Of a DNA stretch of 7,862 nt, positions 4,522 to 7,862 are shown one piece after another. The DNA comes from Caldilineaceae bacterium (GTDB lineage Bacteria; Chloroflexota; Anaerolineae; Caldilineales; Caldilineaceae). Location of the stretch: positions 1-7,862 of the forward strand of contig WGCB01000001.1 of the NCBI GenBank assembly GCA_015494005.1. The letters run 5' to 3'. Both the position numbers and the translations under genes were made by a program. Each line of letters begins with the position of its first letter. Positions within the stretch are counted from its first letter, which is position 1. The notes below the pieces were generated by a model. That model was not told the DNA's origin. It made no database searches and saw only the letters and a program-made list of their open reading frames with translations.

Positions 4522-6954
4522 ATGGGCAAACGGATCAACCACGCCACCGTCATCGGCGCAGGGACCATGGGGGCGGCCATCGCCGGGCACCTGGCCAACG
4601 CTGGCATCTCGGTGCACCTGCTGGACATCGTCCCCACGGAGCTGACGCCGGAGGAGAAAGAGAAGGGCCTCACCCTGGATGACCCGGAGGTCCGCAACCG
4701 CATCGTCCGGGCGGGCTTCGAGCGCATGGTCAAGGCCAAGCCTCGCAACCTCTTCACCGACGATGTGGCCGAGCGCATCACCCTGGGCAACATCGAGGAC
4801 GACCTGGAGACCGCGGTGAAGCAGAGCGACTGGGTGATCGAGGTGATCATCGAGCGGGCCAAGCCCAAGCAGGCCCTGATGGAGCGGCTGGAGGCCATCG
4901 TCCCGCCGGACACGGTCATCAGCACCAACACCTCGGGCATCCCCATCCACATCATCGCCCAGGGCCGCAGCCCCGAGTTCAAGAAACGCTTCCTGGGCAC
5001 CCATTTCTTCAACCCGCCCCGCTACCTGCACCTGCTGGAGATCATCCCCACTCCGGAGACGGACCCGGCCATCGTGGCGCGCATGCGGGAGTTCGCGGAG
5101 CGACGCCTGGGCAAGGGCGTGGTCATCGCCAAGGACACGCCCAACTTCATCGCCAACCGCATGATCAGCTTCATCCAGTCGGACCTGATGAAGTTCGCCA
5201 TCGAGAACGGCTACACGGTGGAGGAGGTGGACCGCCTGACCGGTCCCCTCATCGGCCGGCCCAAGACGGGCACCTTCCGCCTGAACGACATCGTGGGCAT
5301 CGACGTCATGGCCATGGTGAGCGAGAACCTCTACGAGCTCATCCCCCAGGACGAGGACCGGGAGATCCTGCGGGACGAGCAGGTGACCAAGGTGATGCAG
5401 ACCCTGATCCAGGCCAATCTGCTGGGCAGCAAGACGGGCCAGGGCTTCTACAAGCGAGTGGAGGAAGGGGGCAAGAAGTCCTTCTGGGGCCTGGACCTCC
5501 AGGCCGCGGTGGAGGGGGAGATCGAGTATCTGCCCCCGGAGAAGCCCCGCTGGGCCATCGTGGACGAGGTCCGAGAGCAGCCCCTGGAGGAGCGGCTGCG
5601 TCGCCTGGTGGAGTCGGACGACGAGGCCGGGGAGCTCATCTGGCACACTCTTTCCCACACCTTCGCCTACGCCTCCAAGCGCATCCCGGAGATCGCCGAC
5701 CACATCGTGGACATCGACAACGCCATGAAGTGGGGTTTCGCCTGGGAGCTGGGCATCTTCGAGACCTGGGATGCCCTGGGCGTGGCCGAGACCCTGGACC
5801 GCATGGAGGGCGAAGGACTGACCGTGGCCCCCTGGGTCCACGAGATGCTGGAGGCAGGCAACGAGAGCTTCTACCGCTACGAGAACGGCCAGCGGGTGGC
5901 CTACAGCCCCCTCACCAAGGAGTACGAACCGGCGGTTGCCAGCGAGCGGGTCATCGTCATCAAGGACCTGAAGAAGACCCGGGGCGTCCTGGCCGAGAAC
6001 GACTCCGCCTCCCTGCTGGACCTGGGCGACGGGGTGCTGCTCCTGGAGTTCCACACCAAGATGAACGCCCTGGACGAGGGCATCTTCCAGATGGGCAGCC
6101 TGGCTCTGGAGAAGCTCCACGGAGGGGCCACGGGGCTGGTCATCAGCAACCAGGGGCAGAATTTCTCCGCCGGGGCCAACCTCTTCCTCATCGGCATGCT
6201 GGCCCAGTCCGGCCAGTGGGACGAGTTGGACCGGGCCATCCGCACCCTGCAAGGCCTGCTCATGGGCTTCCGCCAGGCGCCCGCGCCGGTGGTGGTGGCC
6301 CCCTTCCAGCTCACCCTGGGCGGCGGCGCGGAGGTCTCCATGCATGGGGACCGCATCCTGGCCCACGCGGAGACCTACATGGGCCTGGTGGAGGTGGGCG
6401 TGGGGCTCATCCCGGCCGGGGGCGGCTGCAAGGAGATGGTGCGCCGCAACGTCAGCCCCCACATGCACGCGGAGAACGTGAACCCCAGCCCCTACCTGCA
6501 GCAGATCTTCGAGACCATCGGCTTCGCCAAGGTCTCCACCTCCGGCCCCGAGGCCCGGCAGATGGGCTTCCTGGGCGACTGCGACCGCATTGTCATGAAC
6601 TACGATCACCTGATCTACGAGGCCAAGCAGGAGGTCCTGGCCCTGGACGACGCCGGCTACGTGCCGCCCAAGGTGACCAAGACCGTCTACGCGGCCGGCG
6701 CGGACCAGCTGGCCAACATGCGCGTCGGCATCTACGGCCTGCGAGAGGCCGGCTACATCAGCGAGTACGATGCCCACCTGGCGGACAAGCTGGCCTGGGT
6801 CCTCTGTGGCGGGGATCTGAGCGCCCCGGCCTGGATGGACGAGCAGTACTTCCTGGACCTGGAGCGGGAGGCCTTCAAGAGCCTGTGCGGCGAGGAGAAG
6901 ACCCAGGAGCGCATCTGGCACATGCTCCAGACGGGCAAGCCTCTGCGCAACTGA
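4522..6954 (+). CDS. fadN: FadN-like 3-hydroxyacyl-CoA dehydrogenase/enoyl-CoA hydratase fusion
   Basis: A cytoplasmic beta-oxidation enzyme of 810 residues, near the length of Bacillus FadN. It should hydrate trans-2-enoyl-CoA and oxidise the L-3-hydroxyacyl-CoA product with NAD+. Domain order is dehydrogenase first, the reverse of E. coli FadB/FadJ. NAD-binding Rossmann domain at about 7-195 with GAGTMG (12-17), STNTS (134-138), and HFFNP with His161 and Glu173 as the catalytic pair; first C-terminal 3HCDH domain at about 198-311 with ANRM (Asn212) and SKTGQGFY (303-310). A second, partial 3HCDH-like unit spans about 370-425, with DIDNAMKWGFAWELG (397-411). The crotonase domain covers about 495-690: HTKMNALD (511-518), NFSAGANLF (547-555) for the oxyanion hole, GGGAE with Glu604 and GLVEVGVG with Glu624. 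Both hydratase glutamates are present, so both activities look intact. The thiolase follows after 98 bases, presumably as one operon. Confidence 0.93.
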   Translation: MGKRINHATVIGAGTMGAAIAGHLANAGISVHLLDIVPTELTPEEKEKGLTLDDPEVRNRIVRAGFERMVKAKPRNLFTDDVAERITLGNIEDDLETAVKQSDWVIEVIIERAKPKQALMERLEAIVPPDTVISTNTSGIPIHIIAQGRSPEFKKRFLGTHFFNPPRYLHLLEIIPTPETDPAIVARMREFAERRLGKGVVIAKDTPNFIANRMISFIQSDLMKFAIENGYTVEEVDRLTGPLIGRPKTGTFRLNDIVGIDVMAMVSENLYELIPQDEDREILRDEQVTKVMQTLIQANLLGSKTGQGFYKRVEEGGKKSFWGLDLQAAVEGEIEYLPPEKPRWAIVDEVREQPLEERLRRLVESDDEAGELIWHTLSHTFAYASKRIPEIADHIVDIDNAMKWGFAWELGIFETWDALGVAETLDRMEGEGLTVAPWVHEMLEAGNESFYRYENGQRVAYSPLTKEYEPAVASERVIVIKDLKKTRGVLAENDSASLLDLGDGVLLLEFHTKMNALDEGIFQMGSLALEKLHGGATGLVISNQGQNFSAGANLFLIGMLAQSGQWDELDRAIRTLQGLLMGFRQAPAPVVVAPFQLTLGGGAEVSMHGDRILAHAETYMGLVEVGVGLIPAGGGCKEMVRRNVSPHMHAENVNPSPYLQQIFETIGFAKVSTSGPEARQMGFLGDCDRIVMNYDHLIYEAKQEVLALDDAGYVPPKVTKTVYAAGADQLANMRVGIYGLREAGYISEYDAHLADKLAWVLCGGDLSAPAWMDEQYFLDLEREAFKSLCGEEKTQERIWHMLQTGKPLRN

Positions 6955-6956
6955 GC

Positions 6957-6974
6957 CCCACCGGGCCCACCGGG
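6957..6974 (+). repeat. Tandem 9-base repeat after the FadN-like stop
   Basis: CCCACCGGG occurs twice in a row (6957-6965, 6966-6974), two bases after the stop codon. It is short and G+C-rich. No terminator-like stem with a T-run is seen, consistent with read-through into the thiolase gene. Confidence 0.5.
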
Positions 6975-7002
6975 CTGGCACCCGCCCTTTGAACGAAACA
7001 CG

Positions 7003-7020
7003 CACGTGATCCATCAAGTG
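7003..7020. promoter_or_regulatory. Imperfect 18-base palindrome upstream of the thiolase gene
   Basis: CACGTGATC facing CATCAAGTG is symmetric at 7 of 9 positions about the centre at 7011/7012. It is flanked by AACAC (left) and GTGTT (right), whose inner bases overlap the arms. It lies 32 bases before ATG 7053. The shape suits a dimeric regulator of a fatty-acid gene, but it does not match an operator I can name. Confidence 0.3.
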
Positions 7021-7052
7021 TTGGCCGAGAGCCTGCAGAAAGGAATGTGACT

Positions 7053-7862
7053 ATGCCGAACGCAGTGATCGTATCCGCCGCACGGACGGCGGTGGGCAAA
7101 GCGCCCCGAGGCACCCTGCGCACCACCCGGCCGGAGGACATGGCCGCGGAGGTGTTGAAGGCCGTCATCGAACGGGCCGGGGGCGTGGACATGGCAGAGA
7201 TCGAGGACGTGATCATGGGCTGCGCCATGCCCGAGGCAGAACAGGGCATGAACCTAGGCCGCATCGCCCTGCTCCGGGCTGGCTTCCCGGACAGCGTCCC
7301 CGGGCAGACGGTGAACCGCTTCTGCTCCAGTGGCCTGCAGACCATCGCCCTGGCTGCCCAGCAGATCATGGCCGGCATGGGCGAGATCCTCATCGCCGGG
7401 GGCGTGGAGAGCATGTCCCGCATCCCCATGAGCAGCAACAAGTTCATGGCCAACCCCACCCTGGCCCAGGAGCACCCAGGCGTCTACATCAGCATGGGCC
7501 TGACCGCGGAGAACGTGGCCCAGCAGTTCGGGATCAGCCGGGAAGACCAGGATGCCTTTGCCCTGCGCAGCCACCGGCGGGCCGCCGCCGCCCAGGACGC
7601 GGGCAAGTTCGACGCGGAGATCGTCCCCCTGAAGGTCAAGGCCAAGCTGGGGGATGGCAGCCGGGTCCAGGAAGTGGAGACGGTCTTCGACAAGGATGAG
7701 GGCATCCGCCGGGACACCAGCCTGGAGGCCCTGGCCCGCCTGCGCCCGGTCTTCAAGGTGGGGGGCACCGTCACCGCGGGAAACAGCAGCCAGACCAGCG
7801 ACGGGGCGGCCGCGGTGCTGATCATGAGCGAGGAGAAGGCCAAGGCCCTGGGGCTCAAGCCC
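7053..7862 (+). CDS. fadA: Acetyl-CoA acyltransferase (thiolase), FadA-like, cut by the window edge
   Basis: The first 270 residues of a thiolase (the family is usually about 390-400), open to the last base of the window. It cleaves 3-oxoacyl-CoA with CoA to give acetyl-CoA and a shortened acyl-CoA, the last step of beta-oxidation. ATG 7053 follows AAAGGA by 8 bases. The N terminus [13 protein letters not shown] (4-16) is the usual first strand. Cys91 in [10 protein letters not shown] (88-97) is the acyl-accepting nucleophile; GGVESMS (116-122), [10 protein letters not shown] (147-156) and [14 protein letters not shown] (241-254) are thiolase signatures. The His of the C-terminal GHP motif and the second catalytic Cys lie beyond the window, so completeness cannot be judged. 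Its place after the hydratase/dehydrogenase fusion favours a degradative thiolase over a biosynthetic acetoacetyl-CoA thiolase. Confidence 0.92.
   Translation, partial: MPNAVIVSAARTAVGKAPRGTLRTTRPEDMAAEVLKAVIERAGGVDMAEIEDVIMGCAMPEAEQGMNLGRIALLRAGFPDSVPGQTVNRFCSSGLQTIALAAQQIMAGMGEILIAGGVESMSRIPMSSNKFMANPTLAQEHPGVYISMGLTAENVAQQFGISREDQDAFALRSHRRAAAAQDAGKFDAEIVPLKVKAKLGDGSRVQEVETVFDKDEGIRRDTSLEALARLRPVFKVGGTVTAGNSSQTSDGAAAVLIMSEEKAKALGLKP

Noticed and set aside
5730..6992. Plus-strand open frame of 420 codons in another frame inside the FadN-like gene
   Set aside because: Its product is Gly/Pro/Arg-rich as expected from out-of-frame G+C-rich codons, while the overlapped frame carries intact crotonase motifs.
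4516..7017. Minus-strand open frame of 833 codons opposite the FadN-like gene
   Set aside because: It is a mirror of a strongly supported coding region in high-G+C DNA. Its product is low-complexity (H, L, D, G, Q, V) with no recognisable motif.
1..7862. tRNA, rRNA, CRISPR array, insertion sequence or known riboswitch
   Set aside because: No spaced repeat array, transposase motif, terminal inverted repeats or conserved RNA core was seen on either strand; a covariance-model search would be needed to exclude small RNAs.

Overview
This is a G+C-rich (about two thirds by eye), densely coding bacterial segment with strong Shine-Dalgarno sites and TGA stops throughout. It carries ordinary chromosomal metabolic and transport genes; there is no sign of phage, insertion sequences, CRISPR, tRNA or rRNA. 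The high G+C, the heptamer tandem repeat between genes, the Rv1155-like flavin/deazaflavin protein and the inverted-order (dehydrogenase first, hydratase last) beta-oxidation fusion would fit a Chloroflexota (Caldilinea/Litorilinea-like) genome. That placement is inference; Deinococcota or Actinomycetota cannot be excluded from sequence reading alone.

Layout. Bases 1-86 probably hold the last codons of an upstream gene with an acidic, proline-rich tail. Bases 92-1261 encode a class I PLP-dependent aminotransferase of the aspartate (subclass Ib) type. A short spacer with five GGRAGTY heptamers follows. Bases 1389-2177 encode a TauE/SafE-type membrane permease. Convergent to it, 2210-2602 (minus) encodes a small PNPOx-like split-barrel protein. 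Divergent from that, 2861-4246 (plus) encodes a cation diffusion facilitator (CDF), preceded by a perfect TATAAT box at 2734-2739. A 275-base spacer with possible promoter and leader structures leads to 4522-6954, a FadN-like 3-hydroxyacyl-CoA dehydrogenase/enoyl-CoA hydratase fusion. From 7053 to the window edge runs a FadA-like thiolase, cut off by the edge.

How the genes work together. The last two genes form a fatty-acid beta-oxidation pair: hydration and dehydrogenation by the fusion protein, then thiolytic cleavage by FadA, matching the fadN-fadA order of Bacillus subtilis. The other genes look like independent housekeeping units.

The most unusual item is the CDF transporter. It carries three tandem cytoplasmic dimerisation-type domains instead of one, and serine replaces the usual fourth metal ligand (aspartate) of the transmembrane transport site, while the site-B ligands are kept. 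I do not see a convincing new multi-gene system; the other findings are small regulatory or repeat structures.
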